A DNA stretch of 64,000 nt from Zhongshania marina (GCF_002915595.1 NZ_PQGG01000013.1:1-64000), one strand, 5' to 3'. Positions 9,186 to 19,601 are shown, counted from the stretch's first letter. Translations and numbers: made by a program. Notes: generated from the letters alone by a model not told the origin.

Positions 9186-10268
9186 ATGAAGGCCTCCATT
9201 GTCACTAAACTCGACAATTTGCTTGATCGATACGAAGAGATCGGCGCGCTATTGAGCGACGGCGAAATTATTGCCAATCAAGATCGTTTTCGCGGCTTGT
9301 CTCGGGAGTATGCCGAGATTGAGCCGGTAGTAGATGCTTACGGCCGTTTCCGTCAGGTCGAAGAGGATTTGGCGGAGGCGACGGCAATGCTATCGGAAGA
9401 CGATGCTGAAATGCGAGAAATGGCTGAGGACGAGGTCGCGTCAGCCAAGGAAAAGCTAGAAGCATTAGAGTTAGAGCTGCAAACCTTGTTGCTACCCCGC
9501 GACCCCAACGACTCCCACAACGTATTTTTAGAGATACGCGCTGGTACCGGCGGTGATGAAGCGGCTATTTTTGCCGGTGATTTGTTTCGTATGTACTCCC
9601 GCTATGCCGAGCGTAAGGGTTGGCGAGTTGAGGTTCTAAGTGAGCGGCAGGGGGAGCATGGCGGATATAAAGAAATTATTAGCCGCGTAGCGGGGCAGGA
9701 AGTATACGGCCATCTTAAATTTGAGTCCGGCGCCCACCGTGTGCAGCGTGTACCGGAAACCGAATCCCAGGGGCGTATTCACACATCTGCGTGCACCGTG
9801 GCAGTAATGGCGGAGCCGGAAGAGGCAGATGAAATAGAAATTAATAAGGCAGATTTGCGTATCGACACCTTCCGCTCTAGCGGCGCGGGTGGTCAGCACG
9901 TTAACACTACTGATTCAGCGGTGCGTATTGTGCATATTCCTACCGGTATTGTGGTGGAGTGCCAAGATGAGCGCTCGCAGCATAAAAACAAAGCGCGGGC
10001 GATGTCTTTATTGGCGGCAAAAGTAAACGATGCGGCCAGCAGTAAATTGCAAGCAGACCAAGCCACAGAGCGCCGTAATTTGGTGGGTAGCGGCGACCGG
10101 TCGGAGCGTATCCGCACCTATAATTTTCCACAGGGTCGCGTTACTGACCACCGAATTAACTTAACCTTGTATAAATTAGATGAGTTTGTGCAGGGGGATG
10201 TGGATTGTGTGGTGTCACCGTTACGCCAGGAATATCAGGCTGACTTACTGGCGGCTTTGGCGGAATAA
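9186..10268 (+). CDS. prfA: Peptide chain release factor 1
   Basis: Recognises UAA and UAG and triggers peptide release. The 360-residue length equals E. coli RF1. The GGQ catalytic loop is in [18 protein letters not shown]. The codon-recognition tripeptide is the P-x-T type in [14 protein letters not shown], marking RF1 rather than RF2. GAGAAA precedes the ATG. Its stop overlaps the prmC start (TAATG). PrmC methylates the GGQ glutamine, so the pair is functionally linked. Confidence 0.98.
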   Translation: MKASIVTKLDNLLDRYEEIGALLSDGEIIANQDRFRGLSREYAEIEPVVDAYGRFRQVEEDLAEATAMLSEDDAEMREMAEDEVASAKEKLEALELELQTLLLPRDPNDSHNVFLEIRAGTGGDEAAIFAGDLFRMYSRYAERKGWRVEVLSERQGEHGGYKEIISRVAGQEVYGHLKFESGAHRVQRVPETESQGRIHTSACTVAVMAEPEEADEIEINKADLRIDTFRSSGAGGQHVNTTDSAVRIVHIPTGIVVECQDERSQHKNKARAMSLLAAKVNDAASSKLQADQATERRNLVGSGDRSERIRTYNFPQGRVTDHRINLTLYKLDEFVQGDVDCVVSPLRQEYQADLLAALAE

Positions 10269-11125
10269 TGACGGATTCGCAGCTGCCTAGCATGAGCATT
10301 GCGGCTGCGATGGCAATGCGAACCCGCTTGTCTGCGCTAAGCGATTCCCCAGATTTAGATGTTTCTCTATTGCTCTGTCGCTGCATTGATAAGCCGCGCA
10401 GCTATTTGTATAGCTGGCCAGAGCGTGAATTGACAGCGGAGCAGCAACAGCAGTTTCTGCAATTTTTAGCGCGCCGCATTGCGGGCGAACCGATTGCCCA
10501 TATTTTGGGTGAGCGTGATTTTTGGTCATTGCCATTGGCGGTGTCTCCCCTGACATTAATTCCTAGGCCTGACACGGAGTGCTTGGTAGAGCGCGCATTA
10601 GAAATGCTGACGGGCCAAGAGAACCCACTGATATTAGATTTGGGGACGGGTACCGGTGCTATTGCTTTAGCTTTGGCGTCAGAGCGAGCGGATGCGGAGG
10701 TGCTGGCATCTGACTTCTCATCTGAGGTAGTCGCTTTGGCCCAGCGGAACCGCGATGCCCTTGGGCTGACAAACCTGCAGCTGGTGTGTTCAAACTGGTT
10801 TAGCGATATTCCCCGCAAGCGCTTTAATCTCATCGTTAGCAATCCGCCATATATTGATCCCGACGACCCTCATTTGAGTCAGGGCGATGTTCGCTTTGAG
10901 CCAATGTCGGCATTGGTGGCTGCTGAGGGTGGCATGGCGGACTTGCGGTGTATTATTCAAGAATCGCCGGGCTATCTAATGGCTGGCGGCGAATTGCTGC
11001 TTGAGCACGGCTATGATCAAGGTGAACTGGTGCGTCAGGCTTTAAGTGAGCGGGGCTTTACGCAGGTGGCATCGCAGCTCGACTACGGTGGCAACGAGCG
11101 CATAAGCTGGGGGCGGTGGCAATGA
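10268..11125 (+). CDS. prmC: Release factor glutamine methyltransferase
   Basis: SAM-dependent N5-methyltransferase of the GGQ glutamine in RF1 and RF2. The 285-residue product has an N-terminal helical domain, the SAM motif LDLGTGTGAIALALA (~121-135) and the glutamine-binding IVSNPPYI motif typical of N-methylation of amide groups. It starts one base inside the prfA stop and is followed by a MoeB-like gene with ATGA overlap, so three genes are translationally coupled. Confidence 0.97.
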   Translation: MTDSQLPSMSIAAAMAMRTRLSALSDSPDLDVSLLLCRCIDKPRSYLYSWPERELTAEQQQQFLQFLARRIAGEPIAHILGERDFWSLPLAVSPLTLIPRPDTECLVERALEMLTGQENPLILDLGTGTGAIALALASERADAEVLASDFSSEVVALAQRNRDALGLTNLQLVCSNWFSDIPRKRFNLIVSNPPYIDPDDPHLSQGDVRFEPMSALVAAEGGMADLRCIIQESPGYLMAGGELLLEHGYDQGELVRQALSERGFTQVASQLDYGGNERISWGRWQ

Positions 11126-11874
11126 TGAATGACGAACAACTATTGCGCTATAGCCGCCATATTTTACTGCCTAGCTTAGATGTAGATGGCCAGCAGGCAT
11201 TGCTAGATAGCAAGGTGTTGATTGTCGGCATGGGTGGTCTCGGTTGCCCAGCGGCATTGTACTTAGCGGCATCAGGTGTGGGCGAATTGCATTTGGCGGA
11301 TGACGACATCGTTGAACTCAGTAATTTGCAGCGTCAAATTGCCCACGGCCACGCTGATATTGGACGCGCAAAGGCGGAGTCCGTTGCCGACAGTATCAAA
11401 GCCATTAATTCAGACACAACCTTATTGATATTGAACGAGCGCTTAAGTGGTAAAACCTTAAGTGCTGCCGTTCAGGCGGTTGATGTGGTGGTGGACGCCA
11501 GTGATAATTTCGCAACGCGTTTTGCCCTGAATGAGGCCTGTGCGTTGGCGCGGCGGCCGCTTATTTCTGGCGCAGCCATTCGTGGTGAGGCCCAGCTCAG
11601 TGTGTTTGATTTTAGGCGCGATGACTCACCATGCTATCGTTGCCTATATCACGAGGCGGACGACGCGACCCTGAATTGTTCAGAAAGCGGCGTGTTAGCT
11701 CCGGTCGTCGGTATGATGGGGAGCATGCAGGCGCTAGAAACAATAAAGTGCATTGCTGGTATTGGCGAGCCACTAGTTGGTCGCGTACTGCTAATAGATG
11801 GCATGAGCATGGAGTTGCGACAGCTTAATTTACGTCGCGACCCAGAGTGTCCAGTTTGTCGCCTGCGGGGCTAG
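11122..11874 (+). CDS. moeB: HesA/MoeB/ThiF-family adenylyltransferase
   Basis: An E1-like enzyme that adenylates the C-terminal glycine of a ubiquitin-like sulfur carrier such as MoaD or ThiS. The opening RYSRHILLPSLDVDGQQ and the nucleotide loop LIVGMGGLGCPAALYLAASGVG are diagnostic, with SNLQRQIAHG following. Two zinc-binding pairs are present, CYRC mid-protein and CPVC near the end. At 250 residues it lacks a rhodanese domain. The start is the ATG overlapping the prmC stop. MoeB and ThiF cannot be told apart by sequence alone. The prmC-moeB neighbourhood, common in pseudomonads, favours MoeB. Confidence 0.88.
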   Translation: MMNDEQLLRYSRHILLPSLDVDGQQALLDSKVLIVGMGGLGCPAALYLAASGVGELHLADDDIVELSNLQRQIAHGHADIGRAKAESVADSIKAINSDTTLLILNERLSGKTLSAAVQAVDVVVDASDNFATRFALNEACALARRPLISGAAIRGEAQLSVFDFRRDDSPCYRCLYHEADDATLNCSESGVLAPVVGMMGSMQALETIKCIAGIGEPLVGRVLLIDGMSMELRQLNLRRDPECPVCRLRG

Positions 11875-11973
11875 GCTACAGGGATGTAGTGATCCCTACG
11901 GTGGTTATCTTGCCCGTCTTAAAATAAGATCCATAAACAAATATCGCCAAAATAATCATAATGAGGGATTACT

Positions 11974-12777
11974 ATGAGGTTTATTTTCAGGTGCTACTAT
12001 TTTCTGCACGACGGCATTTTTGCGCTCCTTTCAAAGTTGGATGGCATCCCCCCCTTATTAATTCGCCTATATTTGTCGCCTATTATGCTCGCGGCGGGGC
12101 TATATAAACTTCATCATTTTGACGCCACCGCGATGTGGTTAGAGCAGGGCTTGAATTTACCCTATCCTGAGGTAATGGCGTATTTGGTGACCTACACTGA
12201 GCTTGTTGGCGGTTTTTTGTTGTTATTCGGTTTAGCGGTGCGCTGGGCGAGTATTCCGTTGATGGTGGCGATGCTGGTTGCGGCATTTACCGTGCATTGG
12301 GACAACGGCTGGTTTGCAATTGCACCGAGTAGCCCTGTGACCAGCACGGCAAAACCCTTGGCGGATATTGGTGTGCCGATGGCGAAAGCCAGTATGGAAA
12401 ATAGCATCGGTGTCGGGGAGCGTTTAGAGCGAGCGAGAACCATACTGAATGAATATGGCCATTACGGTTGGCTGGTTGAAAAAGGTAATTTTGCGGTACT
12501 CAATAACGGTATCGAATTTGCGGCCACGTATTTCATTCTCCTCTTGAGTCTCTTGTTTAGCGGTGCTGGTCGTTATTTTAGTTTGGATTATTACCTTGAC
12601 CGCCGCGCGCGGGAATATATTAAGCCCAAGTCTGTAGAGCAAAAAGATGAGCCGCTTGTAGAGCCAGAAGCTAAGCCGGTCGAGCAGAAAACTGAGGCAC
12701 CGGTTGCGTCGGAAGCGAGTTCAGAGCCCGCTGCAAAACCACCAGAAACTCAGGCTGGCCCAGTTGCGGACGAATGA
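11974..12777 (+). CDS. DoxX-family membrane protein with long charged C-terminal tail
   Basis: A 267-residue protein with about four membrane segments (~26-44, 69-88, 92-108, 160-178) in the DoxX pattern (RLYLSPIMLAAGLYKLHHFD; ELVGGFLLLFGLAVRWASI). The segment between the third and fourth helices (~109-158) is longer than in minimal DoxX proteins. From ~196 onward the protein becomes a low-complexity Pro/Glu/Ala/Lys tail with repeated EAKPVEQK-like units, probably cytoplasmic and disordered. DoxX relatives are linked to redox or terminal-oxidase-related functions, but the role here is unknown. It lies 99 bp after moeB and 43 bp before rhlB. Confidence 0.75.
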   Translation: MRFIFRCYYFLHDGIFALLSKLDGIPPLLIRLYLSPIMLAAGLYKLHHFDATAMWLEQGLNLPYPEVMAYLVTYTELVGGFLLLFGLAVRWASIPLMVAMLVAAFTVHWDNGWFAIAPSSPVTSTAKPLADIGVPMAKASMENSIGVGERLERARTILNEYGHYGWLVEKGNFAVLNNGIEFAATYFILLLSLLFSGAGRYFSLDYYLDRRAREYIKPKSVEQKDEPLVEPEAKPVEQKTEAPVASEASSEPAAKPPETQAGPVADE

Positions 12778-12820
12778 TGCTAGAATGGCTGATTATTGAG
12801 CAATGTAAGAAGAGTATATT

Positions 12821-14206
12821 TTGTTAAAAAAGTTGTTTGGATCAGCTAAAAAAGCGCCCTCAACGGTAGGTCAAAATACCGCCGCCGACGCGCAGAGTGC
12901 AATACCTAAGTCCGGCGCAGCGGATACAAATGAAAAACACCGCGATGGGCACAAGCGTGGCCGCGAACGAGGTGCGAATAAAGCAGTGGCTAAAGCCGTT
13001 TCCACTTGGTCGCTTAAAGACTTTGATGTAGCACCGGAAGAGGGAAAGACCCGCTTTCACGATCTTGATCTCGACGAACGGTTAATGCACGGCATTGCCG
13101 ACACCGGATTCAAATACTGCTCGCCAATTCAGGCGGCCTCTTTACCCCATACCCTACGTGGCAACGACGTTATAGGTAAGGCCCAGACCGGTACGGGTAA
13201 AACCGCCGCGTTTCTGATCACCATTTTTAACGATTTATTGAGTAATCCAATCGAAGAAGAGCGTTTTGCTGGCGAGCCCCGTGCGTTGGTTATCGCACCG
13301 ACCCGAGAGCTGGTCGTGCAGATTGGTGATGACGCCCGCAAGCTTGGCAAATATTGCGGCTTAAATGTTGTCACCCTAATTGGCGGTATGGATTACCAAA
13401 AGCAGCAGGATAAATTGGCTGGTATGGTCGACATCGTTGTTGCAACGCCAGGCCGTCTTTTGGATTTTGAAGGTCGTAAAGACTTGTATCTCGATCAAAT
13501 CGAAATTCTGGTTATCGACGAAGCTGACCGCATGTTGGACATGGGCTTTATTCCGCAGGTGAAGCGCATTGTGCGTTCTTGCCCGCGCAAAAGTCATCGT
13601 CAGACCCTGTTATTTAGCGCGACCTTTACCGACGATATTATTCGCCTGACCGAACAGTGGACCGAAGAGCCGGTGAATATTGAAATCGAGCCTGAAAGTG
13701 TGGCGACAGATACCGTCGATCAAAAAGTGTATTTGGTAGAGTCGCAGGACAAATTCAAATTGCTGCTCAATATTGTTCGTCACGAGAGTGCAACAAGCGT
13801 CATTATTTTTGCTAATCGCCGCGACGAAACCCGCCGCCTATTTGAAAAATTGCAAAAAGCAGGTATTCGCTGCGGCATTCTGTCCGGCGAAATTCCACAA
13901 AATAAGCGTTCGCGAACGCTGCAGCAATTTAAAGATGGTGAAATTGAGTGTTTGGTGGCTACCGACGTTGCCGGTCGTGGTATTCACGTCAATGGCGTGA
14001 GTCATGTGATTAATTACACGCTGCCAGAGGATGCTGACGACTATGTGCATCGCATTGGTCGTACCGGTCGCGCTGGCGCAACGGGCACGTCTATCAGCTT
14101 TGCCTGTGAGGATGACGCCTTTCTATTGCCAGGTATTGAGGCCGAGCTGGGAATGAAGCTACCCTGTGAACGTCCGCCAGAACATTTGCTGGCGGGTGTG
14201 CGCTAA
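12821..14206 (+). CDS. rhlB: DEAD-box ATP-dependent RNA helicase RhlB
   Basis: A 461-residue DEAD-box helicase. After a ~75-residue basic low-complexity N-terminus come the Q motif (FKYCSPIQ), motif I AQTGTGKT, motif Ia PTRELVVQ, motif II DEAD, motif III SAT and motif [12 protein letters not shown]. The MLKKLFG opening and overall form match gammaproteobacterial RhlB, which works with the RNase E degradosome. The start is TTG at 12821 with AGAAGAG upstream; no ATG fits. Its stop overlaps the converging cysZ stop by 4 nt, with a CCGCCAG/CTGGCGG hairpin at 14174-14195 inside the last codons. Confidence 0.92.
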   Translation: MLKKLFGSAKKAPSTVGQNTAADAQSAIPKSGAADTNEKHRDGHKRGRERGANKAVAKAVSTWSLKDFDVAPEEGKTRFHDLDLDERLMHGIADTGFKYCSPIQAASLPHTLRGNDVIGKAQTGTGKTAAFLITIFNDLLSNPIEEERFAGEPRALVIAPTRELVVQIGDDARKLGKYCGLNVVTLIGGMDYQKQQDKLAGMVDIVVATPGRLLDFEGRKDLYLDQIEILVIDEADRMLDMGFIPQVKRIVRSCPRKSHRQTLLFSATFTDDIIRLTEQWTEEPVNIEIEPESVATDTVDQKVYLVESQDKFKLLLNIVRHESATSVIIFANRRDETRRLFEKLQKAGIRCGILSGEIPQNKRSRTLQQFKDGEIECLVATDVAGRGIHVNGVSHVINYTLPEDADDYVHRIGRTGRAGATGTSISFACEDDAFLLPGIEAELGMKLPCERPPEHLLAGVR

Positions 14207-14940
14207 GCCTTATCTTTAAAATGTTCGACCCACATCAAGGTACCGCCGCAAACTGCGGCGGGCATAATAAATAAATTTAAAATTGGCACCATTGTGCCCA
14301 GCATGACCAGCGCACCGAAACTTGCGCTGGTGCCTCTATGGCTCGCTATTCGTTTGCGGGCATCTTTAAAGCTGAGTTTGTGATTGTCCATGGGATAGTC
14401 GCAGTATTCTATCGCCATCATCCAGGCATTTAGCGCAAACCATAGCAGGGGTGCCAGCGGTGAAATTACAAAACTGGCGATCAGGGTAAGAATGGCAAAG
14501 CCCAGATAATACAGTAGTTTTTGGCATTCTCGACCTATGCTTTTGGGAAAGCTGGCGATGGCCATCGCGATGGTTTCGCGCCCCGACACCTCTTGCCCAG
14601 TGAGCATTTCTTCAACCTTCTCCGCTAACAGCCCATTAAACGGTGCGGCAATAATATTGGCTACTGTGCTGAATATATACATCACAATAGCTAATACTAA
14701 AATCACTGCCAGTGGCCATAGAATCCAGCGTAAAAAGTCTAGCCACGTGGGGAGCCATTCAACGACTTGGTTGATCCAGCCCGACATGGCTTCTAATGTT
14801 AAGGTGGTGAATGCGCCAAAAATAATAAAATTAATGAGCAGTGGAATGGCAACAAAAAGGCGTATGCCAGGTTGCCGGATAATAGTGAAGCCGCGCAATA
14901 AATAGTCTGGACCGCTAAGTGGGCGTGCATTCATATTCAT
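14203..14940 (-). CDS. cysZ: Sulfate transporter CysZ (EI24/DUF540 family)
   Basis: Inner membrane protein for sulfate uptake in cysteine synthesis. With the ATG at 14940 the product is 245 residues (E. coli 253), has several hydrophobic segments and contains the family features [24 protein letters not shown] and [19 protein letters not shown] lies 6 nt ahead of this ATG. Longer starts would add ~50 polar residues not seen in the family. An ATG two codons on is also possible. Its usual partners cysB or cysK are not nearby. Confidence 0.9.
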   Translation of the reverse strand: MNMNARPLSGPDYLLRGFTIIRQPGIRLFVAIPLLINFIIFGAFTTLTLEAMSGWINQVVEWLPTWLDFLRWILWPLAVILVLAIVMYIFSTVANIIAAPFNGLLAEKVEEMLTGQEVSGRETIAMAIASFPKSIGRECQKLLYYLGFAILTLIASFVISPLAPLLWFALNAWMMAIEYCDYPMDNHKLSFKDARKRIASHRGTSASFGALVMLGTMVPILNLFIMPAAVCGGTLMWVEHFKDKA

Positions 14941-15158
14941 TATTACCTGCAACAAATAAATTTTTGAGTTTGGCGATTCGCTCGCTTTCCCCCGCTTGGC
15001 AAAGCCGCTATGCTTTTTTGGGGCTGAGCTTGTAGGTTGATTTTGAGTTAAGGTCACCATAATAACGATTTGAACGCTGGCTTGTGAAGGCTGCATTTGT
15101 GCAGGTAGATACAGCGCGGCAATTAACTATTTAATGTAATGACTGAGGGATGCGTCTA

Positions 15159-15524
15159 ATGAAAGCAATATATGGGGTGGTAGTGGCGGTGATATTTGCG
15201 GTGTCGGGTAGCGTGCAGGCCGACGATTTAGGCGAGTCTTACAATATTATGTGCGAAAAAATGAAGTCCTGTGCGCTGAAAAATATTGGTGAGGCAGATT
15301 TGACGCCGGATTTGCGGGCAATGGTCATGGCGAGTCTAGAGGGGGCGTGTGTCTCTATTCAGCAGCAATTTAATAATGTCGCTACGGCGCATCCCCTTTA
15401 TGGACCAGCGAGTGCATGTATGAAATCTATGACGGCGCTGAGCTGCGAACAAATTGAAAATATGAGCGACGAGAAAACCCCAGAGTGTGCCCGCTATGAG
15501 AAAATGGCGGAGAGTTATCAGTAA
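15159..15524 (+). CDS. Small secreted protein with six cysteines, unknown function
   Basis: A 121-residue product starting at the ATG at 15159, which has GAGGG 9 nt upstream. An ATG three codons earlier sits too close to that site. Residues ~1-21 form a signal peptide (hydrophobic YGVVVAVIFAVSGSVQA, then cleavage before DD). The mature part has six Cys, consistent with three disulfides in the periplasm, and is predicted helical. I do not recognise a family. It converges with the CWC gene, the two stop codons being directly adjacent. Confidence 0.65.
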   Translation: MKAIYGVVVAVIFAVSGSVQADDLGESYNIMCEKMKSCALKNIGEADLTPDLRAMVMASLEGACVSIQQQFNNVATAHPLYGPASACMKSMTALSCEQIENMSDEKTPECARYEKMAESYQ

Positions 15525-15737
15525 TTAATTATCGATGGGGCGGCCGCACTGCTGGCACAGGCAACGCTTATCTGCACCGATGTTAGCAGCGCGCTGTTTG
15601 GCTTCTTCGTTGATAGTGGTGCTCATGCACCAACAGCTCGAAGCTTCGCGTCCCGCCGCAATCGCACATTGATTGTCTTGTTCACAAAGCGGGCAGCGCA
15701 TTGAGTCGGAGTAGGAAACAGGACTGACGGTAGACAT
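15525..15737 (-). CDS. Cysteine-rich CWC-family protein
   Basis: A 70-residue protein starting at the ATG at 15737 with AAGGAA upstream; a longer frame exists but lacks this support. It contains CPLC, CWC and CLCQQC arrangements, the layout of the cysteine-rich CWC family (presumed zinc binding) found in many gammaproteobacteria. No signal peptide, so probably cytoplasmic. Function unknown. It is divergent from smrA with only 31 bp between starts. Confidence 0.75.
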   Translation of the reverse strand: MSTVSPVSYSDSMRCPLCEQDNQCAIAAGREASSCWCMSTTINEEAKQRAANIGADKRCLCQQCGRPIDN

Positions 15738-15768
15738 TTTTATTCCTTGAACGCCGGTGGAGGTATAT

Positions 15769-16350
15769 ATGGGCGACGATGATAGATTGTTCGCTGAAGA
15801 GATGGCCGGTGTCAAACCACTTGAGCTTGAGCGGCGGGTTGTTCTTAAAAAAGACAGCGGTGATGCGGTGAGTATTGCGGCTCGCCGTGCGGCAGCAACG
15901 GCGAGTAGCGAGGCGCGTAATTTTTTGTCGACCTCTGATATTGAATTGCTTGATCCATACTATGTGCTGGAGTTTCGCCGTGAGGGCGTGCAACACGGCG
16001 TTTTTCGACGTTTAAAGCAGGGCAAATACGCCATCGAGGCACGTTTAGACTTACATAAGATGACGGTGGATCAGGCGCGCCTGCAGGTTTTTGAATTTAT
16101 TCGCGAAGCGATGAAGGCAGACCTGCGCACTGTGATGATTGTGCATGGGCGCGGCCATCACAGTGAGTCTAAGGGGGCGGTGATAAAATCCTATGTAAAT
16201 CGCTGGTTACCTGAAATGGATGAGGTTCAGGGTTTTAGCAGCGCGCAACCTCAGCATGGTGGTGCGGGTGCGGTATACATTATGTTGCGTAAAAGTGAGC
16301 GGAAAAAGCAGGAAAATCGCGACCGCTTGGCACGCGGTCGCAGTGTTTAG
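15769..16350 (+). CDS. smrA: Smr-domain protein SmrA (putative nuclease)
   Basis: A 193-residue protein with a C-terminal Smr (MutS2-related) domain: LDLHKMTVDQAR near 90-101, VMIVHGRGHHSESKGAVIK, and a closing AQPQHGGAGAVYIMLRK. Stand-alone Smr proteins have nicking or RNA-cleaving activity in characterised members. The ATG at 15769 has GGAGG 5 nt upstream, which rules out the in-frame GTG at 15757. The N-terminal ~80 residues are the usual DUF-like leader of SmrA/YdaL proteins. Confidence 0.9.
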   Translation: MGDDDRLFAEEMAGVKPLELERRVVLKKDSGDAVSIAARRAAATASSEARNFLSTSDIELLDPYYVLEFRREGVQHGVFRRLKQGKYAIEARLDLHKMTVDQARLQVFEFIREAMKADLRTVMIVHGRGHHSESKGAVIKSYVNRWLPEMDEVQGFSSAQPQHGGAGAVYIMLRKSERKKQENRDRLARGRSV

Positions 16351-16362
16351 CGGGCGTGGTGC

Positions 16363-16653
16363 TTACACCGCGCCTTTGCTTTCAAGGGCGGCGACGTGTT
16401 CACCTGAGTTGCGGTGCTCTTTAGCGTAGCTGAGTACAGTACGGCTGCTCTTGTCGGTCGCATTTAAATCGCGGCCGGCTTCTAAAAACATGCCAATAAA
16501 TAACTCAAAATCGTCGGCGCGCATGCTTTGGTAAGCCTTTAATAGGGCGTGAAAGTCGCGGTTGGTGCCTGCTTTGGGTTCTGAGTCTAAAAATTCGCGG
16601 ACTCGGGACTCAGTCCAAACTTCGTCTAATACCTTTTCTTTGTCTTTTTTCAT
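16363..16653 (-). CDS. PA4642-family protein, unknown function
   Basis: A 96-residue, highly charged helical protein opening MKKDKEKVLDEVWTESRVREFL. It resembles the short conserved PA4642-type proteins of Pseudomonas and relatives. The C-terminal half (FIGMFLEAGRDLNATDKSSRTVLSYAKEH) is reminiscent of a single ankyrin-like unit. No signal peptide or enzymatic motif. It lies just upstream of gatB on the same strand as gatCAB but separated by their order, and converges with smrA. Confidence 0.75.
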   Translation of the reverse strand: MKKDKEKVLDEVWTESRVREFLDSEPKAGTNRDFHALLKAYQSMRADDFELFIGMFLEAGRDLNATDKSSRTVLSYAKEHRNSGEHVAALESKGAV

Positions 16654-16686
16654 AAAGCTGTTTCTACCTTGCTAGTGCTGGCGTGA

Positions 16687-18135
16687 TTAGTCGCCAAGCT
16701 TTTCGTTTAAAAGTGAGTTGATTACGCCGGGGTTGGCTTGCCCCTTGGACGCCTTCATTATTTGACCGACAAAAAAGCCCAGCATTTTTTTGCGTTTGCC
16801 TTCGTCGGCGCCTTTAAATTGCTCTACTTGCTCGGGGTTGGCGGCGAGTACTTCGTCGACCATTGCGCCAATAGCGCCGCTGTCAGAAACCTGCTTTAAG
16901 CCCTTGCTGTCGATAATGGCATCGGCGCTATCGCCTTCTTTATTCCATAGTGCATCAAAAACTTGCTTGGCGATTTTGCCAGAAATGCTATTGTCGCGGA
17001 TTCGCTGTATTAAGCCGCCAAGTTGTTCGGCGCTAACGGGACTGCTGTTAATCGCCAGATTGTCTCGATTCAAGGCGGCGGATAATTCACCGTTTACCCA
17101 GTTTGCGGCTAGCTTGGCATCTCCCGCGCTGTGGGCGACGGCTTCAAAATAGTCGGCAACACTGCGCTCGCCGGTGAGCAAGCCCGCGTCGTAGGCAGAA
17201 AGGCCAAACTCTTCTTCAAAGCGCTGACGTTTGGCGTCAGGCAATTCCGGCATGCCGGCCCGCAAATCATCGATTAAGGACTGTTCAACGTGTACCGGCA
17301 ATAAATCTGGGCAGGGGAAGTAGCGGTAGTCGTTGGCTTCTTCCTTGCTGCGCATGGGGCGGGTTTCGTTTTTGTCGCTATCATACAGGCGCGTTTCTTG
17401 TTTCACCTTGCCGCCGTCTTCGATTAGCTCGATCTGGCGTAGCACTTCGGTTTTGATGGCGCGCTCAACAAAGCGGAAGGAGTTGATGTTTTTAAGTTCG
17501 GCGCGGGTGCCGTATTCCTCTTGGCCCTTGGGGCGAACCGAGACGTTGGCGTCGCAGCGCAGCGAGCCCTGGGACATATCGCCATCTGAAATGCCGAGGT
17601 AGGTCACAATCGAGTGTATTTTGCGCAGATAGGCGACTGCTTCTTCGGCGCTGCGCATGTCTGGCTCAGAGACGATTTCGATTAATGGCGTGCCGGCGCG
17701 GTTAAGGTCTATACCCGACATACCCTGATAATCTTCGTGTAGCGATTTACCCGCGTCTTCTTCTAGGTGGGCGTGGTGCACACGAATACTGCGGGTACTA
17801 CCGTCGCTGAGGGTAATTTCGACGATACCGGGGCCGACGATGGGAAAGTCCATCTGGGTGGTTTGGTAGCCTTTGGGCAAATCTGGATAGAAATAATTTT
17901 TGCGGTCAAAGACTGAATCGCGACAAATATCGGCATTGATTGCCAAGCCAAACAGGATGGCATTTTTTACTGCCTGTTCATTGAGTACCGGCAATGTGCC
18001 GGGCATGGCCAGATCAACAGCGCTTGCTTGTGTGTTAGCGTCGGCGCCGAATGCGGTGCTCGAGCCCGAGAAAATCTTTGATTTGGTGGTGAGCTGGACG
18101 TGAATTTCCAGACCAATTACAACTTCCCATTCCAT
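16687..18135 (-). CDS. gatB: Asp-tRNA(Asn)/Glu-tRNA(Gln) amidotransferase subunit B
   Basis: The 482-residue subunit of GatCAB carries the kinase and transamidase chemistry that turns mischarged Glu-tRNA(Gln) or Asp-tRNA(Asn) into the amide. The start [38 protein letters not shown] and the [13 protein letters not shown] motif are characteristic, followed by a C-terminal YqeY/tail domain. It follows gatA by 11 bp. Organisms with GatCAB often lack AsnRS or GlnRS. The window cannot show which. Confidence 0.98.
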   Translation of the reverse strand: MEWEVVIGLEIHVQLTTKSKIFSGSSTAFGADANTQASAVDLAMPGTLPVLNEQAVKNAILFGLAINADICRDSVFDRKNYFYPDLPKGYQTTQMDFPIVGPGIVEITLSDGSTRSIRVHHAHLEEDAGKSLHEDYQGMSGIDLNRAGTPLIEIVSEPDMRSAEEAVAYLRKIHSIVTYLGISDGDMSQGSLRCDANVSVRPKGQEEYGTRAELKNINSFRFVERAIKTEVLRQIELIEDGGKVKQETRLYDSDKNETRPMRSKEEANDYRYFPCPDLLPVHVEQSLIDDLRAGMPELPDAKRQRFEEEFGLSAYDAGLLTGERSVADYFEAVAHSAGDAKLAANWVNGELSAALNRDNLAINSSPVSAEQLGGLIQRIRDNSISGKIAKQVFDALWNKEGDSADAIIDSKGLKQVSDSGAIGAMVDEVLAANPEQVEQFKGADEGKRKKMLGFFVGQIMKASKGQANPGVINSLLNEKLGD

Positions 18136-18146
18136 AGTCGCTTTCC

Positions 18147-19601
18147 TTATACGCTGCCGGGAGCGGCTTGCTGGTGCCAGTCGCTGCGCTGTTGATATTG
18201 ATGCGCGGCGGCGAGCAGGGTGGTTTCGTCAAAATCGCGGCCAATTAATTGCAAGCCAATGGGCTTGCCCTTGGTAAAGCCCGCAGGCAGTGAAATGGCG
18301 GGTAGCCCTGCCAAATTAACAGCGATGGTATAGATGTCTTCAAGATACATGGTGACGGGGTCGCTGACCTTCTCGCCCAGCGCAAACGCGGGGTTTGGGG
18401 TGGTGGGGCCAGCGATAATGTCGACGGATTTAAAGGCTTCGTCAAAGTCTTGCTTAATTAAACGACGTATTTGCTGGGCTTTGCGGTAGTAGGCATCGTA
18501 AAAGCCTGAGGAGAGTGCATAAGTGCCAATCAAAATTCGGCGTTTCACTTCCTCGCCAAAACCTTCGGCGCGGGTGCGGGTGTATAGGTCGTCTAAATCT
18601 TTTGGGTTTTCGCAGCGATATCCATAGCGTACCCCGTCGAAACGTGACAGATTAGCTGACGCTTCTGCTGGCGCAATAATATAGTAGCAGGGTACCGCTA
18701 AGTGGGTGTGTGGCAGGCTGATAGATTTAATCTCTGCGCCCATTTTGCGATATTCATCTAGAGACGCTTCTATTGCTGATGCAATCTCTGGGTCTAGACC
18801 GTCACTAAAATATTCTTTGGGTACGCCGATTTTTAATCCGCTTAGGTCTTTATTTAGGCCAGCGCGATAGTCGGGTACCGGCAGATCCATGCTAGTACTG
18901 TCGCGGTGGTCAAAGCCCGCCATTGCCTGAAGTAGCAGCGCATTGTCTTCTGCTGTTTTCGCCATTGGGCCGCCTTGGTCAAGGCTGGAGGCGAAGGCGA
19001 TCATGCCGTAGCGAGAAACGCGCCCATAGGTCGGTTTTAAGCCAGTGAGGCCGCAAAGTGCCGCAGGTTGGCGAATGGAGCCGCCGGTGTCGGTACCGGT
19101 TGCTGCTGGCGCGAGTCCCGCTGCAATGGCCGCCGCAGAACCGCCTGAGGAGCCGCCGGGTACACAGTCGGTGTTCCAGGGGTTGCGCACCGCGCCGTAA
19201 AAGCTGGTTTCATTTGAGGAGCCCATCGCGAATTCGTCGAGATTGGTTTTCCCTAAGGTCACAACGCCGGCATTGGCGAGTCGCTCAACGACGGTGGCGT
19301 TGTAGGGCGCAATAAAATTGTCCAACATTTTTGATGCGCAACTGGTGCGAACGCCTTCGGTACAGAAAATATCTTTATGGGCAATGGGGACGCCGCATAA
19401 TGCGCCAGCAGAGCCATTTTGGCGCGCAGTGTCGGCGGCACGAGCTTGGGCAAGCGCTTGGTCTGGCGTCACGGTAATAAAGCTGTTGAAGTTGCCGTCG
19501 TGTTTTGCAATGGCGTCGAGGTATTGCTGGGTAATTTCTTCGCTGGAAAAGGTTTTTGCTTCCAGTCCGCGAAGAATGTCGGCAATCGTATGATTGGGCA
19601 T
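18147..19601 (-). CDS. gatA: Asp-tRNA(Asn)/Glu-tRNA(Gln) amidotransferase subunit A
   Basis: Amidase-signature subunit that releases ammonia from glutamine for GatB. The 484-residue product shows the catalytic Lys in [15 protein letters not shown], the Gly/Ser loop [21 protein letters not shown] with cis-Ser, and the nucleophile Ser in [16 protein letters not shown]. It follows gatC after an 80-bp spacer and precedes gatB by 11 bp, the standard gatCAB order. Confidence 0.98.
   Translation of the reverse strand: MPNHTIADILRGLEAKTFSSEEITQQYLDAIAKHDGNFNSFITVTPDQALAQARAADTARQNGSAGALCGVPIAHKDIFCTEGVRTSCASKMLDNFIAPYNATVVERLANAGVVTLGKTNLDEFAMGSSNETSFYGAVRNPWNTDCVPGGSSGGSAAAIAAGLAPAATGTDTGGSIRQPAALCGLTGLKPTYGRVSRYGMIAFASSLDQGGPMAKTAEDNALLLQAMAGFDHRDSTSMDLPVPDYRAGLNKDLSGLKIGVPKEYFSDGLDPEIASAIEASLDEYRKMGAEIKSISLPHTHLAVPCYYIIAPAEASANLSRFDGVRYGYRCENPKDLDDLYTRTRAEGFGEEVKRRILIGTYALSSGFYDAYYRKAQQIRRLIKQDFDEAFKSVDIIAGPTTPNPAFALGEKVSDPVTMYLEDIYTIAVNLAGLPAISLPAGFTKGKPIGLQLIGRDFDETTLLAAAHQYQQRSDWHQQAAPGSV

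Noticed and set aside
11880-11897. Small hairpin AGGGAT/ATCCCT after the moeB-like gene
   Set aside because: Six-base stem without a T run; not a convincing terminator.
15682-15996. 104-codon minus frame overlapping smrA and the CWC gene
   Set aside because: No domain match; both overlapped genes have better ribosome binding sites and recognisable families.
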